DNA of 64,000 nt from Ligula intestinalis. Its lineage: Eukaryota; Platyhelminthes; Cestoda; Diphyllobothriidea; Diphyllobothriidae. Positions 1 through 11,060 of this stretch are shown here, piece after piece. A program made the translations under genes and the position numbers. The notes below the pieces were generated by a model, which ran no database searches, had not been told where the DNA came from, and saw only the letters and a list, made by a program, of their open reading frames with translations. The stretch spans positions 19,138,923 to 19,202,922 of the forward strand of contig JAYGXS010000008.1 of NCBI GenBank assembly GCA_036362985.1, written 5' to 3'. Positions within the stretch are counted from its first letter, which is position 1; the number at the start of each line of letters is the position of its first letter.

Positions 1-1497
1 GCGTATATCTCAAAAGAGGAAGGGATGCCTATATTGCTTAGTTTTAACTTGCTTCAAAAGTGTCGAAAGTGAGGCGACCGACAAGTCCTGTGGGAACAGT
101 GATTGTCCATTTGCAAACCTTGTTCGGAGGGTAGTAATCCGCGTCAGCTGGACTAGAAATATTACCTTCGATTCGCTCCCTGCGGCCGCCGCAGAAAACT
201 AGTATGAAAAATAATTGTATATTACTGATAAAAACTAAGTATTAATGGTATGATCATTTGTGCAGCTGGCAACTCTCAGTATATCCGACACTTCGCCTGT
301 CGCTTCCATCGTTGCCAACAGTAAACATCGAAATTGCCTGAATAAAGGGTAGGTGATGTTTGCGGGGGTTGCTTTAACTTGATAGAAGATTAATACTAGG
401 AAAAACACGAAGAACCCCCTCCGTGAACCTCGATTATATGTGTCCGGTATCCTTAAAAAACAAGCAGACCTGATTTTGGAGTAGATAATGCAATGGGAGA
501 TTGTGCTTGGGCGTGTAATTGCGAGTCCTTAAGTAGCAATTTTAGGGAATCGTGGCCTCAACAATACTTGCCATGTACCTATTTGGGCCTCATATTGGTC
601 CAGGTAATCTATGACCGCTTCCGATGTAGCGGCACGTGGATGTATTGATATTTAAATGCAAAAAAAGCGCTTGGATACACAAATACTATGAGTATATTAG
701 AAGATGAGGATTTTTAGTCTCCTCTTTCAAACTGTTGCATGAACCTATAACCGGAGGCAGTCAATATTTGAGTCCTTTACACATTTTTAGAAATAAATTG
801 TGCTGTGTTCACGACTAAAGTATTTCCAGAAAGTTTAGTTTTTTTTTAATAACAAGATCAAATTGATTAAGCTGATGGCTGATTTTCGTTAAAACGGTAG
901 ACATCGTGTAGCCATTTAAAATCATAGCAGAAGAATTCACTGTATACAGCCTTCCCTAAAGGCACAAGTTGAATGACCTCCTCGTGGCGTGACTACATTA
1001 TTTTAGGTTTCGGTACCAGAGTAACCAAATTTTCCTTCATGCACACCTGCCAACATTTAAATAAGATGATATTGATAGCATTTTTTCACAGGTATAAATT
1101 TGAAGCAGATTGAAGTTGACCCTTTGCTACGTCAACATGACCTTGCTATTATCAATTTTGTGATAACACAAAATGAGGTGTTCTATATTTTTTTTCGTTA
1201 TCCATTTACTTAGACGACGCATTTTATAAACATTGTCAAACCTTAGTTGCGCAAATAAATTCTGCTGTGTTTGCCTGCTTCAACGATGAAACTTAATAAC
1301 CATCCGATGCGCAAAGGTGCCAATAATCCAGAACCAAACACATCAATATCTGACACACCTCCTTAAGTGGTCTACTAGCGTGCTAAATGTACGTGATGGC
1401 CTGCATAATCTCATAGTTTCCTAGGCCTACACTTTGATCACTGTCGTGCTTCCTACGTGGGTGAGAAATACAAACACCGGTCGTTAGGTATCAATCA
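1..1497. other. AT-rich DNA, no gene recognised
   Basis: No open frame with recognisable protein character and no obvious repeat. Stops are frequent in all frames. It may be intergenic or intronic. Confidence 0.5.
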
Positions 1498-1504
1498 ATA
1501 TTTA

Positions 1505-1942
1505 TCCGACGTTTCGGACTCTCCCGCGAGCTCATTGTCAAGGAATGAAAAAAGCGTACAGCTCACAGTGTAATTAACTCGGTCCTGCCGGGATTGATCT
1601 CTGCTCTCGATCTGCTTGCGCAACGCGAGGTAGGCATCTGGAAGCTCGATATGCCTGTTAAATTAGCCCGCACGTAAATGTCATGCTTCCTGCAGCAGGC
1701 GTGAATTTCGGTCGTCTGACCAGCCGAGTATTCGCACGCGTTCGACATCGAAACTGTACCCCGGCGCGCGGGCTCAATTAACAGGCATATGGAACTTCCA
1801 GATGCCTACTTCGCGTAGCGCGAGCAGATCGAGGGTGTAGGTCAATCCCAGCAGAGCCGACTTAATTACACCATGAGCTCTAAGCTTTTTTCATTCCTTG
1901 AAAATGAGCTCGCGGGAGAATTCGAAACGTCGGACAACTACA
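1505..1942. repeat. Inverted pair of Penelope-like element ends
   Basis: Two arms (about 1505-1675 and 1770-1942) are inverted copies of each other, roughly 85 percent identical by eye with small indels, around a spacer of about 95 bp. Each outer end carries the GAAACGTCGGA block typical of PLE 3' ends in this window, so both ends point outward. Inner parts share a block reading ATGCCTGTTAA and a GGCATCTGGAAG block. No RT or GIY-YIG coding remains. This is the same outward-facing geometry as the large palindrome at 43.7-46.9 kb. Confidence 0.65.
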
Positions 1943-2699
1943 CTTCTGGTCCCAGAAAACGTCTCACCTTCTTTTATTCAGTTACCTTTGCCTCGTATAT
2001 TCTCGATTATTGATAATAAATCAATATATACTCCTGACACGGACCTTTGGCAAATTATTCATCTGTATTCGAAACTACATGTCTATGATCACATGCATTT
2101 AAGACAAAGGTGTGTTAAGCGCTGTGATAATTTATTGCAAAAAGTGCACTGGATTGTTATTAAAGGCTTGTTTGCCTCGGTATTCGGTGCTACCTCCTGA
2201 TGGATGGATGGAAAGATGGATAAAAAGAATAGCACAATCGGTCAGATCTGACTAACCACTTCTCACATGTGGCACTAATAAAAAGCAATGTGTAGTATAG
2301 GGCGTGGAAAAATAACAGCGCATTACCGAGTTCATGCATGATCTTTCCTTCACTTTAAAATTCAGATGCGATAGAAATACTTTGCAGTCCATGCTGATGA
2401 CCCACAGCCGAACAGCACCTTTATTTATTTTAAAGTAAACCAAATTAATGCGCTTTATCATAAACCCAAAATGCAGACTATAATACTAAACTATACGATA
2501 AAATCGCTATTCAGAGGAACCTATCTTTTAAAGAGTGGGTATTAGGCCCTTTTATTTCCTAACTTTACGTTTAGATTTGCGTGAATCTCTAAAACAATGT
2601 ATGTGAGCTTGTCATTGAGTGTTGTTGAAGATAGTTTCTTACGTAGGAAAGGATATGAAAGCCCATTGTTAAACAGACATCAGTCAATATGCGTAAAGA
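1943..2699. other. Unassigned AT-rich spacer
   Basis: The short frames here (around 1898-2200 plus and 2252-2461 minus) have no recognisable domains or splice context. Nothing supported. Confidence 0.45.
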
Positions 2700-2802
2700 T
2701 TCGAGGTCCAGCTATGATATCATTTTCACCGTCTCTTAGATAAGAGGACGAAGAAGGTACGAGAACAGGGAGCGCTTTATTTTGAGAATGATGTTTTGGA
2801 CA

Positions 2803-3302
2803 CTATCTCGATTCCATGGTCAGAGTAAACGGGTGGTTTTTACTTTTGCAGCCTGGCCACGTGCCTGTTATTATATCAGCGCTCGACGCACGAACTTTTA
2901 CCTGCCTGATCGATATTGACTGACCTTCATATTTATTGCTGGTGAGCTCGTGTGATCTCTGCTCACTTTTTTGGCTGCCGCAAGTCAGCATACTGGCTGA
3001 CGTGCTCATCGTCGACTGACGAAGTAATCAGTTGTTTCTGCCCACCTGAGTTGATCTCAACCTTGTATGCGCGTTGATGATGTGGTTCCTGGCCGGCTTC
3101 TTCTCTTTACCTCCGAAGTTGGTTCTATTCTACTTTTGAGGTTACTTTTCTTTCCTGTTGGCCTTTTTTGAACTGACTCGAGCCTTGTATGCAACTTTCG
3201 GCAGGCGTGGTGGACGTCTATGACTCTATTGAGTGTGCCAGTCGAAAACCAATTTTCCAGCAGCAGTCTGAAAACATTTGCACTGGCTCGGGCAAGAACC
3301 AT
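2803..3302 (-). pseudogene. PLE C-terminal tail fragment
   Basis: The frame at 3302-3057 contains LLENWFSTGTLNRVIDVHHA. This matches the C-terminal motif VLESWSSTATINRAIDLNLA of the PLE fragment at 20.1 kb, downstream of the GIY-YIG core. A second short frame (3009-2803) seems to continue it after a frameshift. The fragment lies just 3' of a hammerhead-like tail on the same strand, as expected for a tandem partner of the 3385-3750 fragment. Confidence 0.55.
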
Positions 3303-3354
3303 TGCTCTTGAGTAGAAGAAGACTCGATCGCTGGGACAATATATTTATTCGCCT

Positions 3355-3388
3355 GACGTTTCGATATTTGTCGCAGATTCGTCATCAG
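3355..3388 (-). ncRNA. Hammerhead-ribozyme-like core in PLE tail
   Basis: On the minus strand a perfect CTGATGA box (3388-3382) is followed by an imperfect stem and then GAAACGTC (3362-3355). Hammerhead motifs are known in PLE pseudo-LTRs, usually with a minimal helix III. Stem II here is weak (about 3 bp by eye), so activity is uncertain. Confidence 0.45.
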
Positions 3389-3750
3389 AGACATGAGAAG
3401 CAGAAGGCAAAGGAAAATACGTGGCTCTTCTGCTGTGCGTAGTCATCGAACGTGGACAGTTTACTCTTGCGGTTGCTTGCCTTTTGATGCAAGTGCAATC
3501 TTGTGACCAGACGTCTGCTCGTTTCACTAACATACCGTGCATCACAGTCTTGGCTTGGTATGCTGTAGACTACATCTGATTGTTTTGTCAACGGTAACGG
3601 GTTTTTGGGCCACATGAGTTGCTGTCTAATGGTTGACTCCGGCCTATGAGCCACACCAACCCCGAATGGTTTTTGGATTCTAGCAGCTGCCTCTGATAAA
3701 TTCTTTACATAAGTGATTGTGAGCCAGAAATTGGGGTCTTCTCTTTTCAA
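3385..3750 (-). pseudogene. PLE polyprotein fragment: RT C-terminus and start of GIY-YIG domain
   Basis: The frame contains the segment VGVAHRPESTIRQQL, which closely matches VGVAHRPEATIRRRV in the large PLE palindrome at 44-46 kb, and then VVYSIPSQDCDARYV, the GIY-YIG beginning (compare VVYRI, CGQSNYVGETG). In PLEs this region links the RT thumb to the endonuclease. The frame ends within the endonuclease where the hammerhead-like tail begins, so most of the nuclease is missing. The RT catalytic core is also absent here. Confidence 0.7.
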
Positions 3751-3890
3751 CTGCTCAAAAAGGGACCTCTCGAGACACTTGCGTACAAAGGACGTAGGAT
3801 AACCGTTGGCCTGATTAAAAGCATGCAGGTACTTAATCTTCCCATTTTTCCTACTTTCATCGCTGCAGTGTGGCTGAACGCGTTTTACTA

Positions 3891-4410
3891 TATCCGCACT
3901 AAACGCACAAACGTTGTCCTGCCTGATCCATGTCCTTGTACCTTCTTCGTCCTTTTCTTTGAGGTATGGTGAAAATAAATAATTGATTGTCTTTCAATAT
4001 ACTTTCGTTGTTCCTTGTTATCATGAATCGGTTGGTAATTAAAATGTTAATTGATGCAGTTGCAGTCATCGAACGAAAAAAGCATTCTGATGAATCCGCG
4101 GTTAACAAAAGCCCGAGCTTTTCAATGTGAACCGCCATTTTCCTCCTTCCTCTAATCGCATTCAAACTTTTCTATAAACACGACGGTTGGCCTTCTTTAC
4201 CCATTATAAATAGGTTTTATATATCTTCGTTTATTTGAAATACAATCAGGTAATGGGAGCACAACGTCGCCACGCGTGCGTTGTTTTGAAAGCAGTCCAA
4301 TTAGGCTCTTACTAGGAAATGTGTATATTATGTCGTAAATTGCAGTCATTTGCGCATGTAGATTACTTTTATATCCCCGGTATTCTAAGTGTGTGCAAAT
4401 AATTTTATTC
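3891..4410. other. Unassigned spacer
   Basis: The block GTACCTTCTTCGTCC near 3935 also occurs on the minus strand near 2743-2757, so some PLE 3'-end sequence may extend here. Otherwise nothing is supported. Confidence 0.35.
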
Positions 4411-4417
4411 TTTTAGA

Positions 4418-4681
4418 ATGAAAGAGGTTTTTCTGAAAATTGTGGGTATCATTCTTTCCCTCTGTGTAGCTCAATACAACGACAGGAAATATAGAGAATT
4501 ACTCATTAAAATTGCCATATATGGTGCACAAGTTTGCCAGTTGATGGTTATTATGCCAATATTTAAACACCGATCTCCCGCAATACAACATGTCTCAACT
4601 AACGTTAATGTGTGCCAGATTTCGTCGGCTGGAACAGTCGATGGTTCACCCAAAGCGTTTCTGTTTAATCTACAAAATTAG
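4418..4681 (+). CDS. Uncharacterised small ORF with possible signal peptide (weak)
   Basis: An 87-residue frame starts just after a pyrimidine-rich TTTTAG. Its N-terminus, MKEVFLKIVGIILSLCVAQ, has a positive residue, a hydrophobic core and a small residue near a plausible cleavage point, so it could be secreted or membrane-inserted. The remainder has no motif I recognise and only four cysteines in total. No homologue is identified and there is no second copy in the window. The neighbouring DNA is repeat-rich, so this may be chance. Listed only because the N-terminus looks non-random. Confidence 0.15.
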   Translation: MKEVFLKIVGIILSLCVAQYNDRKYRELLIKIAIYGAQVCQLMVIMPIFKHRSPAIQHVSTNVNVCQISSAGTVDGSPKAFLFNLQN

Positions 4682-4689
4682 CACCTGCA

Positions 4690-5480
4690 TCTGGTGACTA
4701 AAATATCAACCCTGCCATTGATCGCACGCCATGCCTGCAAGACTTTGTCACTGCATGGCCGTAGAATTTGATGTGAAGAACGGCTGCATCGAAAGGCGCA
4801 AAACGAACAAAATCATGCGAAAAGCGAATGCTGCGGACAAATTTCACTCAAAAATTGACCAGGGAAAAAGTGCACTCCCTTCACAATCACCAGGGATGAA
4901 GGAAATCTAAATTGCTCACCTACCAGTTTCCCACGCACGAGCTCACTATAATCAGTACATATATTCAACTGACTAATAAATTCTTAATGGCTCTCTATCT
5001 AAAAAGTATCTCAAGCCGTAGAACATTTACGAAGGTCTGTGAAACGGCAATTCAACGCCAGCAGCGCTCAATCTCTACTCAGTTATCTTCCTTCTGAACG
5101 TCCCTCAATAGTCCGTATAATCCTAGGCAGTTACAAAATAACAACTAACAATCTAGTTAATTAGGCCATTATGTACACCACGTGATCAGCCGGGGCTGTC
5201 GCAGCTGTATCAAGTAAGTACAGAGTACTGGCGGAACACGCGTCTGGTCTTTTAGCTTGTACCTAGGGAATCGTGCTGTTGGAATGCATGTTGACTGTCG
5301 ATCACTCCAGCTGCCTGCCCCTCCTCTCAATTTGCGGCCTTCTTTGTTTTCGTCTTGACACCGAGTCCCAATATGGGAGTAGTGAGAAAGTGGTGATATT
5401 TTCAACTAGTCTACTCCCCTGGAGGTCACTCAGCATTTTTTATGTAAAGAAACCGTTACCGTGGTTGCTTGTAAAATTTA
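4690..5480. other. Unassigned region
   Basis: Overlapping short frames at 5169-5644 have no recognisable domain. No confident repeat or gene. Confidence 0.35.
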
Positions 5481-5484
5481 AACA

Positions 5485-5562
5485 ATGCTGGGGCAATACA
5501 TTTATGCACCTGACGTTTCGACATCAGTCGTGCACTTGTCACCACAGACATATTTTAGGCCA
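5485..5562 (-). mobile_element. PLE 3'-end remnant
   Basis: The plus strand reads ATTTATGCACCTGACGTTTCG, then CACCACAGACAT. This has the same layout as the tails near 3350 and 12660 (ATTTATTCGCCTGACGTTTCG and relatives). No coding sequence is attached. Confidence 0.55.
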
Positions 5563-5639
5563 AGCAAGCTTCATAGTTTGGCAAAAAATAATCCATGAAT
5601 CTGAAATTTTTTCTTGCTTCTGGAAAATAAATGCAATTT

Positions 5640-5960
5640 CTTAAAGTTTGAGCAACATTGGACTAAATTTTCGGTTCTGGAAGTTATTTGCTTTAAGCAT
5701 TCCATACTTATTTCGGAGTTCTCCACAGCACAATACATATTATTTTAAAAGCTTGGTTCTCCTTTAGCAGAAAATTCCCTCGATATAACATGACTCCGAA
5801 TTTCGCCAAAATGAATGTATGTTCCCAAAATAAACCCAACTGAAAGTGCGATTGTATTAAGTAGAGACTTTCCCTTGATTACGTTCACTAATTGGATCAA
5901 AATAACGTGACCAAAATATGCTAAACTACTAGCTCAACTTTCGTTACGACGTCGCACGAT
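5640..5960 (+). repeat. Dispersed AT-rich noncoding repeat, copy a (partial)
   Basis: Shares ordered blocks with 29.16-29.46 kb and 55.92-56.2 kb: TTCGGTTCTGGAAGTTA, CTTATTTCGGAGTT, and ATTTCGCCAAAATGAATG. Noncoding in all copies. Confidence 0.5.
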
Positions 5961-6572
5961 TAATGGGCCATAGCAGTCATATATCACGAATTTCATAATT
6001 GTGAAGAGTTAGTTTTGTGTAATCCCCTAGGATTTAAATAATCACTAAATTAGACTCTCTGGCGTTATACAACAGGAGTAGCGTTTAGCGGGTGGACTGT
6101 ATGAATAAACTGGCCTTTCAGTTTGCATTTAACAATTGCAATATCTTGTGACTGATTTGACCTCTGCGCAGGACATTTGCCTCTTAAATATATCCACCGA
6201 AACCGCAGTCCCAGAGGAGGAGAAGATAAAGGACCAGCGTTGCCCCTTGCCGGTGTTTTGCCTAGATCTTAGTTGTTTTGTTCGCTAGTTTTTTACTGGA
6301 GGTAATGTACATGGAACCAGATAAGGCCTGTCCAATATCAGGCCCACTGTGTGTGTGCGATAATGCCCAGCTACCGCCCCAAAGGAAGAAAATCGAATGC
6401 TGTCTATATGCATGCGTTATGGAATTTCTCCTCGCCTTGGTTCAATTATTCGAATTAATTTATTGTGAATATCTTTGATCGAGCGTTTTGGAATTTCTCC
6501 TCAGCTCGGTTTAATTTTCGAATTAATTTAGTATGAGTATGTGTACGTGCGCTTCAAATTGTGGTTAACATT
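5961..6572. other. Unassigned spacer upstream of CR1-like copy A
   Basis: Contains a local direct repeat: GAATTTCTCCTC followed by an AATTCGAATTAATTTA-like block appears near 6420-6465 and again near 6490-6530. No gene recognised. Confidence 0.35.
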
Positions 6573-6800
6573 TCTTGTCCACCGTGGTAAACACTTTTTT
6601 CAGGAATTTGGGATGTCTGACCATCGGGCACTCTGACGGACACTCGAGCAACATCTCCATGACCGCCTTCCGTCAACAATTCTCAGAGATTCCAGCTATT
6701 TACAAACGGCTGAATCGTTCCACTATCCTTTTTCTACAGTTAATCACTTTATCCATATTGAAAAGAGCTTTAATATCGTTTAAATTTACTTCGATCTATG
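6573..6800 (+). promoter_or_regulatory. 5' leader of CR1-like copy A
   Basis: Aligns with the leader of copy B (50640-50363, minus): shared blocks CTTCCGTCAACAATTCTC / CTTCTGTCAACAATTCTC and TACAAACGGCTGAATCG / TACAAACGGCTGAGTCG. Non-LTR elements carry an internal promoter in this position. No specific promoter motif could be assigned. Confidence 0.55.
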
Positions 6801-8090
6801 ATGGGAAGCAAAACGAAACGTACAGCGTAACGTGTAAAATAGTCGATTGCGAGTGGGATTTGAATCCCCAATCCGTGGTTCGCGGGCCTCGGTCATTAGC
6901 ATAAGACCACAAAGGCGCACGGTTTCCACTGTTTTAATTCAGGATATAAGCCCAACTCACAATTTCGAGGGTAGAAACCGAATGGTTGGCGCAACAAAAT
7001 CACGCCCTGCTAAAAGGCCAAGAAGTCCTCGGAGCTCAGTGGACACAAAGTGCTAAGACCGAGAGTGGAGGAGGGTATGGTATGCCATAAAACAAAATAA
7101 GCAGAACTGAAAGCGCTTTTGCATATTTTTACACATGGCTCGATGTCCAAGACGACTGAAAGCCGAGAAAAGTCCAAGACGAAGAAAACAGAGGAGGTTT
7201 CCATACTCCATAAGCAAAATACAGCAGAACCATAAGTGGAATTCGACCTAGTCGGAGAGTCGGAAATGCACGAAAATGTAGAAGACCCGGGAGTCAAACC
7301 CTCTACGTTGGGCCAAACAGCATTCGGTGTCGCAACAAGACTAGCACGCCTCGATGAAGGGACTGAACATTTTGCTTAATCAAAGGGTGTCGTGCTTTAC
7401 ACAGACCCAAAACCAAGCAAACGGTGTTCAAGATACCAATAAGAACTATTCTGGTTGCATCTCCCAAAAAGCACTAGACGCCGTCAACTACCACACAAAT
7501 AGGTGGCCTTGGCATAAAAAAGGAGCTGTCGGTTCCTCCCAATTATCAAATGCTGGAGCTACGAAATCTCACAGCCGTGTCGAAGATACGCACACGTCGG
7601 TAGGGTCCACTGATAAACATCATAACCCAATATTTAATCGCAACCATAAAATCTTCATACAAGGCATGCCAAAATCTTCTTCGAAGACCCCAAAGAAATG
7701 AATTGACCATGATATGAATTTATCCCACGGATATATTTAACTTCTTCTGCATGAAAAATGAAGAAATGATGGTCTCCGTCCTAAAAGCATTTAGGCTGGT
7801 CTTGAAGAAGGGTCCATATACGGACTCAGGTCAACCCAGACCAAAAAAAATGTTAACTTAAGCACGAAGAACAAGCGAAGCAACTATTGAACAGTAAATC
7901 GCAACTACGGAACAAGTACCCAACGGTTTTTTTTTCAGTGGGAGTACTCGCCAACCGAGAGGGAGAAGTGGAAGGCACTGAAAACCGAACTCCAAAGGAG
8001 ATCCAATACGGGGTGAAAGGAACCTGCGAATAATGAACAGGGAAATCATCACCGCCCAGAGGTCAGTCCTCTGGAGAGAGCCGAGACAGC
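6801..8090 (+). pseudogene. ORF1 of CR1-like copy A, shattered
   Basis: The start aligns with the ORF1 start of copy B: MGSKTKR here, MGGKNKR there. Later SRPAKRPRSPRSSVD matches SPPAKRAKSLSSSIN. ORF1 proteins of CR1-group elements bind element RNA and act as chaperones. Stops and shifts break this copy from about residue 10 onward, and the downstream frames at 7080-7700 align only loosely. No zinc finger is visible. Confidence 0.6.
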
Positions 8091-8094
8091 CACG

Positions 8095-8910
8095 TTGTGC
8101 GGACAAAAAACAGACCAAAACTCCAGCAATAAAGTAGCTAATTCACAGAGACCTATCGGCTCCCTTGACCCACAAACCACTCAGAAATCTACGCCGGCAA
8201 AGCTGCACTTTCTTTATACGAACGCACAGATTTTGCTTCAGAAGATTAACGAGCTCAAAGTTTGGATAGCTGACCTACAGCCGGAACTCATATCCATTAC
8301 AGAGACCTGGCTACAGGCCGACGTAATGGATGCCGAAATTGTACCCGGACAGTACCAAATTTTTCGTCGAGACTGGATACATAGGAGGGGAGGAGGAATA
8401 ACAGTGTTTGTCAAGAAGGGTATCATTGCGTCAGAACGCAAAATTGGTTTTTTCTTATGATTGTGAAGTGCTATGGCCTAAACTGAAAACGCGTGGTGCA
8501 CCCACTTTACATTTCATGACTTTCTATTGACCAACAATCAATGTCCAGAGGGTGGTGAGACCTTGTTTGGACTAATGCGTGAACTGGCTCAAAACGAAAA
8601 CGCGCTGATCACTGGAGATTTTAACGCCCCACTTATTATTTGGGATGAGCTATCAGTTAAGGGTTCCCATTAGTATTTTAGCTCCATATTCTTAAAGATG
8701 ACGGGGGACCTCTCTCGTGCAGAATTTCGGATTCCCAACGAGGATAAAATAAGCACAAACAGCGAACTGTTCGGCCTCGTATTGTCAATAGACCCGATTG
8801 ATACAAGCGAAATTAGCCAATTGTCCCTCTTGGAAAGAGTAATAATGTCATGATCCTCTGGAAATGTGGTTCAAACACCAATCAGCCAAGAATTACGGAG
8901 GTTCGGTTAG
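8095..8910 (+). pseudogene. ORF2 endonuclease domain, CR1-like copy A
   Basis: This is the apurinic-type (exonuclease-endonuclease-phosphatase fold) nuclease that nicks target DNA for target-primed reverse transcription. The first frame (8095-8460) holds LHFLYTNAQ (catalytic Asn motif), ISITETWL (catalytic Glu) and RRGGGITVFVKKG. It stops at 8458, and a shifted frame continues with LITGDFNAP (catalytic Asp/Asn). Copy B has the same series: LSFLYTNAQS, GGGVVVYV, GDFNAP, SDH. At least one frameshift and several stops disable this copy. Confidence 0.8.
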
Positions 8911-9129
8911 ACTACTAGCGTGAAAATAACACCGCAATGGGTAATGAGCTAGCAGCAATAAATTGGTATGACCTACTAACCGGTAGTCCGGATGCCGACT
9001 GGAACACTGTCGGGAATCTTTTAAGCAAAGTTATGCATCGAAACTGTCCGCTGAAAAGAGAACAAAAGGCGAGCAGGCCCCTGGTTAACGCAAGGTCTGA
9101 AGAGCCAAATAAACCGCGAGAATAAAACT

Positions 9130-10985
9130 CTGGAGAAGGAACGCAGCAACACGCCAGCCTTCACGCTACGAAGAATTCCGCCAAAAGCGGAACGAGGTTA
9201 GATCAAACATTCGAAAAGCGTGGAAAGACTACGAAGCGAAAATTATTGAGCGGGCCGTAACGAATCCAAAGGTATTCTACAGTTACACCAAAAGCAGGCT
9301 AAAAAACAAAGACACAGTTGCAGTACTAAAAGGCGAAAATAATGAGGAAATTATAGACAATCTCGAAAAAGCAGAACACCTAAGCAAGTTTATGCATGTG
9401 TTTTCACTGAGGACCTGGATTTTCATCCGACAGACTTCCATGCAGAGAGTAATGGCAGAATCATGAAGGACCTCCCTTTCACAGAAGATGATGTAAGGAA
9501 TGGTTTTTTGCGCTTAATGAAACTTTTTCTCCGGGTCCAGGCACAATATCAGCAAATTTACTGCAAGAGCTGGCTTGGGAACTTTCCAGACCGCTTACGC
9601 ACACTTTTCAGTTGTTCTTTGTTCAAGGCCTCTTCCCATCCGATTGGAATGTTGCGAACATATACCCTATTCACAAGGGTGGATCCAGAAACAGCGTGAA
9701 CAACCATCGACCAGTGAGCCTAACTTGCATCTGTTGTAAAGTTATGGAAAGGATCATCAAAAAGGCCACTATGAAGTTCCTCGAAGAAAAAGACTTCGTT
9801 GCTGCTGCCCAACACGGGTTTCGAGGAGACCACTCCTGCCTGAACAATAGGCTTTATTCTATGGAGCAGTGGTCCAAGTCATTAGACGAAAATACCCCCG
9901 TAGATGTTGTTTACATAGACTTTAAAAAAGCCTTCAATAGTGTCCCTCGCCAACGGCTACTCTGCAATGTTGGCGAATCCGGGATAAGGGGCAATTTAAT
10001 AAATTGGGTAGGTGATTTTCTCATAGGCCGATCACACTCCGTGTGCGTCGGAAACGCAAAAATCCTCTTCAAAGCCAGTTGCGAGTGGAGTGCCTAAGGG
10101 CTCTGTTCTCGGGCAACTATTGTTCCTAATCTACGTCGACGACTGTAGGCATGGACTGGTCAGCAATGGAGTCTTGTTTGCAGATGATATTAGGATATGG
10201 CAACCCATCAGAAACGCTTATGATGAACAAAATCTGCAAGAAGAACTTGACCGCCTAGGGAATGGTCCAAACATTGTGAATGTGGTTTAACTTTGAGAAG
10301 TGTGTCACATTGCGACTCCAGACAAAGAAAGTGAGCGCGACCAATGACTTTCACAAATACGTACTTGATGGAAGGTGCCTGTCAAACGTCAATGAACAAA
10401 AAGATCTGGATATGGCTATTGTGCCATCCTTAAAGCCGTCTTTACAGTGTGCTAGGGCTGCCAAGAGGGTGAAGAGTGTTCTGTTTACTATGAAGCGAAA
10501 TTTTGTTGACACAGACAAAAGACTACTCGGTAAAATCTATGGAACATTTATTCGCTCACATCTGGTGTATGGCGTTCAGACGTGGTAACCATGGATGCAC
10601 AAAGATAACCAGATGCTAGAAAGAATTCAGCGAAGGGCAATGCGAATTGTGAAGGGCCTTAAGTCTTATTCTCACAAATGTAGACTAGAAGCACTTAACG
10701 GTTCCCCCCTTAAGTATAGACAAATACGCGGCCATCTCATACAGACGTACCGCCTCATGAGGAATCCGGAGTGTGCACTGAAACTTCATGACTTCGTCGC
10801 CTTTGCCACTTCAACCAACCTCCGCGGGAATTCCCTCAAACTGCGGGGAACCCTATCCCATCTCGAGGTCCGCAAGTAGTCCTTCTCACAACGAGTCATT
10901 GGTGTCTGAAACGGACTGCCCGAGGAGGTCGGAATGGCGAATTCCACAGATGCAATTAAATGGAAACTGGATGAATATCTCCTCA
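9130..10985 (+). pseudogene. ORF2 reverse transcriptase, CR1-like copy A
   Basis: RT blocks appear in order over several frames: SRLKNKDTVAVL (upstream linker), NVANIYPIHKGGSRNSVNN and RPVSLTCICCKVMERI (fingers), HGFRGDHSC, DVVYIDFKKAFNSVP (motif A with catalytic Asp), PKGSVLGQLLFLIYVDD, VLFADDIRIWQ (motif C, catalytic Asp pair) and NEQKDLDMAI (motif E region). The C-terminal half has LERIQRRAMRIVKG. Frameshifts occur near 9700, 10095, 10285 and 10590. The 9612-10097 frame is the longest uninterrupted piece. Confidence 0.85.
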
Positions 10986-11060
10986 ACATTTAACTTTCAT
11001 ATGTACAAGGAAGCAGGAATGATTTATGCCCAGGAAATACCCATAGATAGAACTTAACAT

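Larger units (their letters stand above)
2700..3890 (-). mobile_element. Broken Penelope-like retroelement, minus strand
   Basis: Read on the minus strand, an RT C-terminal plus early GIY-YIG segment (3750-3385) runs into a hammerhead-like PLE tail (3388-3355). A second PLE C-terminal segment (about 3302-2803) then follows, and a second tail with the AATAAAGCGCTCCC block lies near 2770. This order suggests two PLE pieces in tandem, the way PLE pseudo-LTR copies often sit. All segments are interrupted, so the element is dead. Confidence 0.7.
6573..11060 (+). mobile_element. CR1-like non-LTR retrotransposon, copy A (degenerate)
   Basis: About 4.5 kb in the order 5' leader, ORF1, APE-type endonuclease, reverse transcriptase and C-terminal domain. 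It is collinear with copy B at 42.0-50.6 kb on the other strand; the leader, ORF1 start, endonuclease and RT can all be aligned by eye. Numerous stops and frameshifts show it is long dead. The clade is inferred from the ORF2 C-terminal style (LERIQRRAMRIVKGL, YRQIRGHLIQTYRLM). Confidence 0.85.

Noticed and set aside
6850..6900. tRNA-like B box and arm (GATTTGAATCCCC)
   Set aside because: It lies at the aligned ORF1 start of CR1-like copy A, where copy B has ordinary coding sequence, so it is a chance match.
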